Shown here piece by piece: positions 1-5,961 of a DNA stretch of 9,869 nucleotides. This DNA comes from Citricoccus sp. WCRC_4 (GTDB lineage Bacteria; Actinomycetota; Actinomycetes; Actinomycetales; Micrococcaceae). The translations under genes and the position numbers were made by a program. The notes beneath the pieces were generated by a model, which saw only the letters and a list, made by a program, of their open reading frames with translations, made no database searches and was not told the DNA's origin. The stretch is taken from positions 1 to 9,869 of the forward strand of contig JAPFFX010000161.1 in NCBI GenBank assembly GCA_026645375.1, in the 5' to 3' direction. The number at the start of each line of letters is the position of its first letter. Position 1 is the stretch's first letter.

Positions 1-1
1 C

Positions 2-16
2 GCCGTCCTCGACGGC
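2..16 (-). terminator. Short hairpin directly after guaA stop
   Basis: On the minus strand the six-base arms GCCGTC and GACGGC are separated by a three-base loop and begin immediately after the guaA TGA. This could be the start of a terminator or an RNA 3' end stabiliser. No T-run can be seen because the window ends one base later, so the assignment is weak. Confidence 0.3.
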
Positions 17-1627
17 TCACTCCCACTCGATGGTTCCCGGGGGCTTGCTGGTCACGTCCAGGACCACCCGGTTGACCCCGTCCACCTCGTTGGTGATCCG
101 GTTCGAGATGCGCGAGAGCAGGTCGTGCGGCAGCTGGGCCCAGTCCGCGGTCATGGCGTCCTCCGAGGTGACGGGCCGCAGCACCACGGGGTGGCCGTAG
201 GTGCGGCCGTCGCCCTGGACGCCCACCGAGCGCACGTCCGCCAGCAGCACCACCGGGCACTGCCAGATGTGGCGGTCCAGCCCGGCGGCGGTCAGCTCGG
301 CGCGCACGATCGCGTCGGCCTTGCGCAGCAGGTCCAGCCGCTCCTTCGTCACCTCGCCGATGATGCGGATGCCCAGGCCGGGGCCGGGGAACGGCTGGCG
401 CCAGACGATCTCGTCCGGCAGGCCGAGTTCGTGGCCGACCGCACGGACCTCGTCCTTGAACAGGGCACGCAGTGGCTCGACGAGCTCGAACTCGATGTCC
501 TCCGGCAGCCCGCCCACGTTGTGGTGGCTCTTGATGTTGGCGGTGCCCTCTCCCCCGCCGGACTCGACGACGTCCGGGTACAGGGTGCCCTGGACCAGGA
601 AGCGCACGTCCTTGGCCTCCGGGTCGTGGCGGGACTCCTCGATGATGTCCGCCTGGGCCTTCTCGAAGGTGCGGATGAACTTCTCGCCGATGATCTTGCG
701 CTTGGTCTCCGGGTCGGTGACGCCGGCCAGTGCCTCGAGGAACACGTCCTCCGCGTCCACCATGACCAGCTTGGCGCCGCCGCTGGCCCGGCCGAAGGCC
801 TTCTCGATCTCCTCCGACTCGTCCTGGCGCATCAGGCCGTGGTTGACGTAGACGCAGGTGAGCTGGTCCCCCACGGCCCGCTGCACGAGGGCGGCGGCCA
901 CGGCGGAGTCGACGCCACCGGACAGGCCGCAGATGGCGCGGTAGTCACCGATCTGCTCGCGGATCAGCTCGACCTGCTCCTCGATCACGTTGGAGGTGGT
1001 CCAGGACTGCTCCAGCCCGGCGCCGTGGCGCAGGAAGTTCTCCAGGACGTCCTGGCCGCGCTCGGTGTGGCCGACCTCCGGGTGCCACTGCACCCCGTAG
1101 ATCCTCTTCTCCGGGCTCTCGAACGCGGCCACCGGGGCGCCGGGGGTGCGAGCGGTCACGGCGAAACCGGGAGGGGCCTCGGACACGGCGTCGGAGTGGC
1201 TCATCCACACCACCTGGTCCACGTCCTGGCCCTCGAGCAGTTCCGAGGTGGGGCTGATGGCCTCGAGCCGGGTGGAGCCGTACTCGCGGGTCTCGGTGTG
1301 GGCGACCTTCCCGCCCAGGGCCTGGGCGATCGCCTGGAAGCCGTAGCACAGGCCGAGCACGGGCACGCCCGCCTCGAGCAGTCCGGGATCCAGCCGCGGC
1401 GCGCCCTCGGCGTACACGGAGGACGGGCCGCCTGAGAGGATGAGGGCGGCGGGCTTTCGCGCGAGGATCTCCTCGGTGGCCAGGGTGTGCGGGACGACCT
1501 CGGAGTAGACGTTGGCCTCACGGACCCGGCGGGCGATCAGCTGGGCGTACTGGGCACCGTTGTCGACCACGAGGACGGTCGGGAAGTCGGCGGCGATCTG
1601 CGGGTTGTCAGCCTGGGTAGAAGTCAC
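17..1627 (-). CDS. guaA: GMP synthase (glutamine-hydrolysing)
   Basis: This cytosolic enzyme converts XMP, glutamine and ATP to GMP, the last step of guanine nucleotide synthesis. The 536-residue product is of usual family length and complete. The N-terminal class I glutamine amidotransferase domain (about 17-205) has the nucleophile Cys94 in GLCYGFQ and the His182/Glu184 pair in VQWHPEVG. The ATP pyrophosphatase domain (about 210-410) carries the P-loop SGGVDS at 236-241, and the dimerisation domain ends in the typical KPPGTIEWE. The start chosen is GTG at 1627; no Shine-Dalgarno is visible, but a TATCCT box lies 6 nt upstream, which suggests a leaderless transcript. It is divergent from the MFS gene, with 48 bp between the two starts. 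Identity is certain from motifs and full-length match to the family. Confidence 0.98.
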   Translation of the reverse strand: MTSTQADNPQIAADFPTVLVVDNGAQYAQLIARRVREANVYSEVVPHTLATEEILARKPAALILSGGPSSVYAEGAPRLDPGLLEAGVPVLGLCYGFQAIAQALGGKVAHTETREYGSTRLEAISPTSELLEGQDVDQVVWMSHSDAVSEAPPGFAVTARTPGAPVAAFESPEKRIYGVQWHPEVGHTERGQDVLENFLRHGAGLEQSWTTSNVIEEQVELIREQIGDYRAICGLSGGVDSAVAAALVQRAVGDQLTCVYVNHGLMRQDESEEIEKAFGRASGGAKLVMVDAEDVFLEALAGVTDPETKRKIIGEKFIRTFEKAQADIIEESRHDPEAKDVRFLVQGTLYPDVVESGGGEGTANIKSHHNVGGLPEDIEFELVEPLRALFKDEVRAVGHELGLPDEIVWRQPFPGPGLGIRIIGEVTKERLDLLRKADAIVRAELTAAGLDRHIWQCPVVLLADVRSVGVQGDGRTYGHPVVLRPVTSEDAMTADWAQLPHDLLSRISNRITNEVDGVNRVVLDVTSKPPGTIEWE

Positions 1628-1633
1628 CCGTCA

Positions 1634-1639
1634 AGGATA
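1634..1639 (-). promoter_or_regulatory. Candidate -10 box of guaA (leaderless)
   Basis: On the minus strand TATCCT matches the actinobacterial TANNNT -10 pattern and ends 6 nt before the guaA GTG (spacer TGACGG). That spacing would place the transcription start at or next to the start codon, which fits the absence of a Shine-Dalgarno. No good -35 was found. Confidence 0.5.
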
Positions 1640-1651
1640 GTCCAGCGCGGG

Positions 1652-1672
1652 ACCACGCCCATCTATCGTGGT
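1652..1672. promoter_or_regulatory. Inverted repeat over the divergent promoters
   Basis: Six-base arms ACCACG (1652-1657) and CGTGGT (1667-1672) flank nine bases. The right arm overlaps the candidate -10 of the MFS gene, and the element lies in the region where a guaA -35 would sit, so a bound protein could affect both genes. No regulator gene is nearby; operator function is inference. Confidence 0.3.
1664..1669 (+). promoter_or_regulatory. Candidate -10 box of the MFS gene (leaderless)
   Basis: TATCGT fits TANNNT and ends 6 nt before GTG 1676. This is the same geometry as on the opposite strand for guaA. There is no Shine-Dalgarno before the GTG. The -35 region is not convincing. Confidence 0.45.
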
Positions 1673-1675
1673 GCC

Positions 1676-3088
1676 GTGAACGAGAACGCCGGGACCGACG
1701 TCATACCCCTGAACCCGCGGGCCCGCGAGGTCCAGCGCCACACCGTGGCCGTGCTGGGCAGCGCGCAGGTGTTCTCCGGGCTGGGCAACGGGGCCACGCT
1801 GTCCCTGGGATCGATCCTCGCCGTGGACCTCTCCGGGGCCGAGGCCACCGCCGGGCTGGTCAACACGGGGATGACGCTCGGATCCGCGGTGGTGTCCATC
1901 CCGCTGGCCCAGCTCGCGTTGTCCCGCGGTCGGCGGGTGGCCCTCGGCGCGGGCCTGGCCGCGGGCCTGGTCGGCCAGGCACTCATGGTCACGGCGGTGC
2001 TCACCCGGGCCTTCCCGGTCCTGCTGCTCGGCGCGTTCCTGGTGGGCTTCGGGGCGGCCGTGAACCTGCAGGCCCGGTTCGCCGTGACGGACCTGGCCGA
2101 GCCCCGGCATCGCGGGCGCGACCTGTCCCTCGTGGTGTGGGCGGTGACCGTGGGAGCCGTCCTCGGCCCGAACATGGTGGGCCCCGGTGCGGTGCTGTCC
2201 GGGTGGCTGGGGATCCCCGCCCATGCCGGACCGTTCCTCATCTCCGGGGCCGGCATGCTGGTCGGCTGGCTGATCATCCTGCTGGGGCTGCGCCCCGACC
2301 CGCTGCTGCTGCGCCGCGAGCTGGAGGCTGCCGCCGCTGGGCCGGTCGGAGACGAGGCCGGGGAGGACAGCACGAACGCGGCCGGCACAGGAGCCGGACC
2401 AGGAGCCGTGGAGACTGTCGTGGAGCCGGTGCGGGCGGTGGCGCCCTCGGTCCCGGGCAACCGCTGGACCGCCGGCTGGCACGCTATCCGCCGCCATCCC
2501 TCCGCGCTGGCCGCGCTGGTCTCGGTCATCACGGCCCACGCGGTGATGGTCGGGCTGATGTCGATGACACCCCTGCACCTGCAGCACCAGGCGGGGGTGG
2601 CCAGCAGCGAGCTGGGCCAGCACCCGGACACCGTGGTGCTGATCGGCTTCACGATCTCCCTGCACGTGGCCGGGATGTACGCCCTGTCCCCGCTCATGGG
2701 CGTGCTGGCGGACCGCTGCGGCCCGGCGCGGATCGTGTCCGCCGGGCTCGTCACCCTGCTGGCCGCCACCGCCTTCACCGGTCTCCTGCCCGGGGAACAC
2801 TGGGCCGTGGTGACGGGGCTCGTGCTCCTCGGGCTCGGCTGGTCCGCGACGACCGTGGCCGGTTCCACCCTGCTGGTGGCGGCCCTGACGCCGGAGGAGC
2901 GGATACCGGCCCAGGGCTTCTCGGACGCGGCGATGTCGCTGGCGGCCGCGGTCGGCTCGGTGCTGGCCGGGCTCGTGATGGGCTGGATCGACTACGCGGG
3001 GCTCTCGGCGCTGCTCGGGGTCATCGTGCTGGCGTCCCTGGCCGGTGTCGTCTCCCTGGTCCGCCGCCAGCCGGTCCCGACCGCCTGA
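1676..3088 (+). CDS. MFS transporter, substrate unknown
   Basis: A 470-residue integral membrane protein of the major facilitator superfamily. Hydrophobic segments fall in two groups, about residues 25-205 and 278-463, in keeping with 6+6 helices. They are joined by a long hydrophilic, Gly/Ala/Glu-rich loop (about 206-270). Short motif-A-like basic turns occur in both halves: SRGRRVALG near 83-91 and LADRCGPARIV near 344-354. The open frame runs back to 1487, but that part is antisense to guaA and reads as a shadow; GTG 1676 is chosen because a TATCGT box lies 6 nt upstream and the membrane domain begins soon after. Efflux or uptake of small molecules is possible, but no substrate can be assigned. 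It is not obviously part of the downstream cassette, from which a terminator-like hairpin and 255 bp separate it. Confidence 0.88.
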   Translation: MNENAGTDVIPLNPRAREVQRHTVAVLGSAQVFSGLGNGATLSLGSILAVDLSGAEATAGLVNTGMTLGSAVVSIPLAQLALSRGRRVALGAGLAAGLVGQALMVTAVLTRAFPVLLLGAFLVGFGAAVNLQARFAVTDLAEPRHRGRDLSLVVWAVTVGAVLGPNMVGPGAVLSGWLGIPAHAGPFLISGAGMLVGWLIILLGLRPDPLLLRRELEAAAAGPVGDEAGEDSTNAAGTGAGPGAVETVVEPVRAVAPSVPGNRWTAGWHAIRRHPSALAALVSVITAHAVMVGLMSMTPLHLQHQAGVASSELGQHPDTVVLIGFTISLHVAGMYALSPLMGVLADRCGPARIVSAGLVTLLAATAFTGLLPGEHWAVVTGLVLLGLGWSATTVAGSTLLVAALTPEERIPAQGFSDAAMSLAAAVGSVLAGLVMGWIDYAGLSALLGVIVLASLAGVVSLVRRQPVPTA

Positions 3089-3128
3089 GGACCCGGCCGC
3101 CTGAGGGCCCGGCTGCCTGAGGGCCCCC
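3081..3128 (+). repeat. Three tandem 16-bp units spanning the MFS stop
   Basis: The units are CCGCCTGAGGACCCGG (3081-3096), CCGCCTGAGGGCCCGG (3097-3112) and CTGCCTGAGGGCCCCC (3113-3128). The first contains the MFS stop codon. Because 16 is not a multiple of three, the three TGA triplets (3086, 3102, 3118) fall in three different frames. Confidence 0.85.
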
Positions 3129-3130
3129 TC

Positions 3131-3153
3131 CCGGGCGGGGCGAGGCCCGGTTT
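3131..3153 (+). terminator. Terminator-like hairpin after the MFS gene
   Basis: CCGGGC (3131-3136) pairs with GCCCGG (3145-3150) over an eight-base loop and is followed by TTT. The stem is short and the T-run has only three bases, so termination may be partial. A 10-bp palindrome GGGCCGGCCC follows at 3164-3173. Placement between two co-directional units supports the call. Confidence 0.4.
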
Positions 3154-3260
3154 CCGGGGACGTGGGCCGGCCCGAGTGGTGGCCGAGTGTGCCGCGGCGC
3201 CCTCCGGAGCCGAACCGCCGGGGACGATGGTGGGTCGCGGTCCGTCCGGGGCGGGCACTG

Positions 3261-3282
3261 CGTCCGCGGCCAGCCACGGACG
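3261..3282. promoter_or_regulatory. Inverted repeat upstream of the doeA-like gene
   Basis: CGTCCGCGG (3261-3269) and CCACGGACG (3274-3282) are nine-base arms with one mismatch around a four-base centre, about 60 bp before the GTG of the M24 gene. The size and place suit an operator for the cassette. No regulator is encoded in the window, so the binding protein is unknown. The rest of the 3089-3343 gap (beyond the repeat, hairpin and promoter listed) shows nothing recognisable. Confidence 0.35.
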
Positions 3283-3330
3283 GGTGGTGGTCGAGTAGCC
3301 GTTGCTGCAGACAAACGATCCGCCGGGCCC

Positions 3331-3336
3331 TAGAAA
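3331..3336 (+). promoter_or_regulatory. Candidate -10 box of the doeA-like gene
   Basis: TAGAAA, in an unusually A/T-rich patch for this window, ends 7 nt before GTG 3344. It lacks the final T of the TANNNT pattern. It agrees with the GTG start and a leaderless or very short leader; AGAAAG at 3332-3337 could alternatively act as a weak ribosome binding site. Confidence 0.35.
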
Positions 3337-3343
3337 GTATGAC

Positions 3344-4645
3344 GTGCTCAACACTCGTCTGCACCGCGTCCTGTCCCCGGATGCCGGTGCCACCACCCTG
3401 CCCGTCTCCATGCCGTCCCTGGCCGCGCCTCCCGTGCAAGCGCCGCCCACAGACCCCGATGTCCGCGTGCCCATGTTCTCCGCCGCCGAGTACGGCCAAC
3501 GGTTGGCGTCGGTGCGCGAGCGGATGGACCGTCAGGGCCTCAGCGCGCTGGTCGTGACGGATCCCGCGAACATCTTCTACCTGAGCGGCTACGACGCCTG
3601 GTCCTTCTACACCCCGCAGATGCTCTTCGTCCCCGCGCAGGGCGAGATGCTGCTGTTCCTGCGGGAGATGGACGCCCAGGGTGCCTTCCGCACCTCCTGG
3701 CTGGCGCAGGAGCAGATCATCGGCTACCCGGAGCAGTACGTCCACCAGCCCCACGTCCACCCCTTCGACTGGGTGGCCATCGCCCTGCGCCGGCGGGGCC
3801 TGGTCGCGCCGGCCGCGAACGGCTGCATCGGCCTGGAGATGGATGCCCACTTCTTCGCGCCGAAGGCCTACCGTGCCCTCGTCAACGCGCTGCCCGAGTG
3901 GACCCTCGTGGACAGCTTCGAACTGGTGAACTGGGTGCGGGCGGTGAAGTCGGACGCCGAGATCCAGTACATGCGCACCGCCGCGCGCGTCACGACCGCC
4001 GCCATGCGGGCCGCCATCGACGCGATCGAGCCCGGGTCCGCCCAGCACCTCGTCGCCTCCAGGATCGCCGCCGCCCAGGCGGAGGGCGACGGAGACGCCT
4101 GGGGGGACTTCCCGGCCATCGTCCCCATGCTGCCCACCGGGCGGTCCGCGGACACCCCGCACCTGACCTGGTCGGACCGGGTCCTGGGTGAGGGGGACGC
4201 CGTCGTGGTGGAGCTGGCCGGAGCGCACCGGCGCTATCACGTGCCCCTGGCGCGTACGGTGATGCTCGGTACGCCCCCGAGCGAACTGCTCCTGCTGGAG
4301 GAGGCGGTCGCCGCCGGCCTGCAGGCCGTGCTCGATGTCACCGCCGCCGGCGTCCCGGTGCGGGAGATGTCCCGCGCGTGGAACCTGACGCTGGCCCAGT
4401 ACGGGCTGGAGAAGCCGAGCCGGCTGGGGTACTCCATCGGCATCGGCTATCCCCCGGACTGGGGCGAGCGCACCGTGAGCATCCGTTCCGAGGATGAGAA
4501 CGTGCTGGCCGAGAACATGACGTTCCACCTGATCTGCGGGATGTGGATGACCGGCTACGGCTACGAGGTGTCCGAGTCGATCCGCATCACGGACACGGGA
4601 GTGGAGACCTTCACCTCGTTCCCCCGGCACCTGGTGAGGAAGTGA
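3344..4645 (+). CDS. doeA: Ectoine hydrolase-like M24/creatinase-fold enzyme
   Basis: A 433-residue cytosolic protein with the creatinase/aminopeptidase P two-domain fold: N-terminal domain about 45-190, pita-bread domain about 195-430. Ectoine hydrolase (DoeA/EutD) opens ectoine to N-acetyl-2,4-diaminobutyrate. Family-like stretches are DPANIFYLSGYDAWSFY near 73-89, GYSIGIGYPPDWGE near 362-375 and the EVSESIRIT segment near 408-416. The M24 metal ligands are largely absent: the two Asp positions read Glu290 and Pro301, and the His of the usual GHxxG reads Tyr363. This rules against a metal-dependent prolidase and fits DoeA. Glu290 could be the catalytic Glu of the covalent mechanism described for EutD (recalled, not checked). 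Start: frames open to TTG 3302, but G/C at third positions sets in only at GTG 3344; ATG 3473, nearer the conserved domain, is the alternative. It is followed after 4 bp by an M20 gene. The precise substrate is inferred. Confidence 0.72.
   Translation: MLNTRLHRVLSPDAGATTLPVSMPSLAAPPVQAPPTDPDVRVPMFSAAEYGQRLASVRERMDRQGLSALVVTDPANIFYLSGYDAWSFYTPQMLFVPAQGEMLLFLREMDAQGAFRTSWLAQEQIIGYPEQYVHQPHVHPFDWVAIALRRRGLVAPAANGCIGLEMDAHFFAPKAYRALVNALPEWTLVDSFELVNWVRAVKSDAEIQYMRTAARVTTAAMRAAIDAIEPGSAQHLVASRIAAAQAEGDGDAWGDFPAIVPMLPTGRSADTPHLTWSDRVLGEGDAVVVELAGAHRRYHVPLARTVMLGTPPSELLLLEEAVAAGLQAVLDVTAAGVPVREMSRAWNLTLAQYGLEKPSRLGYSIGIGYPPDWGERTVSIRSEDENVLAENMTFHLICGMWMTGYGYEVSESIRITDTGVETFTSFPRHLVRK
4636..4640 (+). 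promoter_or_regulatory. Shine-Dalgarno of the M20 gene
   Basis: GAGGA lies inside the last codons of the doeA-like gene, 9 nt before GTG 4650 and 15 nt before ATG 4656. The spacing favours the GTG start and suggests translational coupling with the gene before. Confidence 0.6.
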
Positions 4646-4649
4646 TCCC

Positions 4650-5864
4650 GTGACCATGGACCAGCTGGCCTGCACGCCGCGGGAGCGCGCCGTCCTGGAC
4701 CTCGTCGACCTCGACGGACTGGTGGACCTGACCCGCGCCCTGGTCGACGCCGGCGGGGAGAACCCCGGGGGCACCGAGCAGGAGACGGCCCGCGTGCTGT
4801 CCGTCGCCGGGCTCGCCCGCGGGCTGGCGGTGCGCACGGACGACGCGGCGCCGCAGCGACCGAACGTGGACGTGGAGCTGGCCCCCGGTGGGCCCGTGGG
4901 CGAGGGACCCGGACTGTTGTTCCTGGGCCATTCCGACGTGGTGCCGGCAGGACCCGGGTGGTCGCGTGACCCGTTCCGGTCGGTCGTGGACGGCGGCCGG
5001 GTCTTCGGCCGGGGTGCCACCGACATGAAGGGCGGCCTGGCGGCCGTGCTGGTGGCCATGGAGGCCCTGCACCGTGCCGGTGTCCCGCTGGCGGGGCCGG
5101 TGCGCCTGGCCTGCACGGTGGACGAGGAGGACCTGGGGCTGGGCATCCGCCACCTCACCACGCGAGGCCTCGGCCGGGCCTTCGCCGGGTGCGTCGTGGC
5201 CGAGCCCACCGACCTGCAGACGGTCATCGCCTGCCGCGGAGACGCCTACCTCGAGGTGACCGTCACCGGCGTGCCCGCCCACTCCGGCCGCCCCGAGGAC
5301 GGCCGCAACGCCATCGACGCCGCCTCCCGCCTGCTCGCCCTGGTCCGCGAGGACCACGAGGACCACGCCCGGACCCCCGACCCGTTGCTGGGCTCGGCGA
5401 CCTGGAACATCGGCCGGATCGACGGCGGCCGGGCCACCTCGATGGTCGCCCCGCAGTGCCACCTCTGGCTCGACCGGCGGCTGATGCCCGGCGAGGACCC
5501 CGAGGCGATCCTGTCCGGGCTGCTCGCCGCCGCCGACCGGGCCGGCATCACCGGTGACGGGATCTCCCTGGACGGCACCGTCACCATGTCCATGCCGGGG
5601 TTCCGCACCCCCCGGGAGCACCCGCTCGTGGAGGCCGTGCACGGCGCGGTCCGGGCCGTGGGCGGTCCCGACTCCATCGGCGGGTGGTCCGCGGCCTGCG
5701 ACGGTGGCTTCGTGGCCCAGGACCTCGGCGTTCCCACCGTGGTCATGGGCCCCGGCGGGCTGAACGACCAGGCACACCAGGTCGACGAGTCGGTGGCCGT
5801 CGATGAACTGGAGCTCGCGGCGCGGGCCTACGTGCTGACCGCCCTGCGCATGCTCTCCCCCTGA
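4650..5864 (+). CDS. M20 family deacylase (ArgE/DapE type)
   Basis: A 404-residue zinc-dependent amidohydrolase, cytosolic (no signal peptide). The complete M20 metal set is visible: His94 and Asp96 in LGHSDVVPAG, bridging Asp125 in RGATDMKGG, catalytic Glu159 and metal Glu160 in TVDEED, Glu185 in AEPTDLQ and His376 in LNDQAHQVDE. The small dimerisation domain (about 195-305) starts with the usual HSGRPEDG, including His211. Enzymes of this family deacylate N-acetylornithine, succinyl-diaminopimelate or acyl-amino acids, or cut dipeptides; sequence alone does not settle the substrate. Four bases separate it from the doeA-like stop, so the two are almost certainly co-transcribed and may act in sequence. 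From that context, N-acetyl-diaminobutyrate deacetylation is proposed. ATG 4656 is an alternative start, but its distance from the Shine-Dalgarno is long. Confidence 0.9.
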   Translation: MTMDQLACTPRERAVLDLVDLDGLVDLTRALVDAGGENPGGTEQETARVLSVAGLARGLAVRTDDAAPQRPNVDVELAPGGPVGEGPGLLFLGHSDVVPAGPGWSRDPFRSVVDGGRVFGRGATDMKGGLAAVLVAMEALHRAGVPLAGPVRLACTVDEEDLGLGIRHLTTRGLGRAFAGCVVAEPTDLQTVIACRGDAYLEVTVTGVPAHSGRPEDGRNAIDAASRLLALVREDHEDHARTPDPLLGSATWNIGRIDGGRATSMVAPQCHLWLDRRLMPGEDPEAILSGLLAAADRAGITGDGISLDGTVTMSMPGFRTPREHPLVEAVHGAVRAVGGPDSIGGWSAACDGGFVAQDLGVPTVVMGPGGLNDQAHQVDESVAVDELELAARAYVLTALRMLSP

Positions 5865-5921
5865 CGGCGCCTCGCACGGACCGCCGCCGATTCCTGTACG
5901 TCCCCCTCATCACCCGCACCG

Positions 5922-5939
5922 GGCGCGCGCCAGCGCGCC
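5922..5939 (+). other. Hairpin between the M20 and ProP-like genes
   Basis: GGCGCGC (5922-5928) and GCGCGCC (5933-5939) form a perfect seven-base-pair stem with a four-base loop, in the 97-bp gap. A pyrimidine stretch with few T follows, then the ribosome binding site of the transporter. It could weaken read-through or protect the upstream mRNA; true termination is doubtful. Confidence 0.4.
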
Positions 5940-5951
5940 GCCTCTTCCCCT

Positions 5952-5956
5952 GAAGG
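5952..5956 (+). promoter_or_regulatory. Shine-Dalgarno of the ProP-like gene
   Basis: GAAGG sits 5 nt before ATG 5962 and confirms that start. This is one of the few clear ribosome binding sites in the window. Confidence 0.65.
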
Positions 5957-5961
5957 CTGCC

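Noticed and set aside
125..1435. A 436-codon plus-strand frame inside guaA
   Set aside because: It is entirely antisense to guaA, whose motifs are complete; the translation is Leu/Gly/Val/Asp-rich without recognisable features.
1630..1635. TTGACG before guaA (and the same before SURF1 at 9036-9041) as a -35 box
   Set aside because: It lies too close to the start codon, and no -10 occurs 16-18 nt downstream at guaA (the bases there read GCTGAC inside the coding region).
2137..3120. A plus-strand frame of 327 codons overlapping the MFS gene
   Set aside because: It is in another frame of a convincing membrane protein, and its product is Arg/Gly/Ala-rich, typical of a shadow frame.
3302..3343. 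TTG 3302 as start of the doeA-like gene
   Set aside because: Codons 3302-3343 have many A/T third positions, unlike those from 3344 on, and they overlap the candidate promoter.
3339..3557. ATG 3339 as start of a small protein
   Set aside because: The frame gives a Cys/Pro/Arg-rich peptide overlapping the doeA-like gene and no Shine-Dalgarno supports it.
3344..4645. Annotation as Xaa-Pro aminopeptidase or creatinase
   Set aside because: The metal ligands of M24 peptidases are replaced, and the GHSFG-type segment of creatinase reads GYSIG followed by PPDWGE, as in ectoine hydrolases.
1631..5227. A 1198-codon open frame on the minus strand opposite the MFS, doeA-like and M20 genes
   Set aside because: Its product is Gly/Arg/His/Pro-rich with no domain, it spans three well-supported genes and their gaps, and long antisense frames are expected where plus-strand codons are rich in G/C at third positions.
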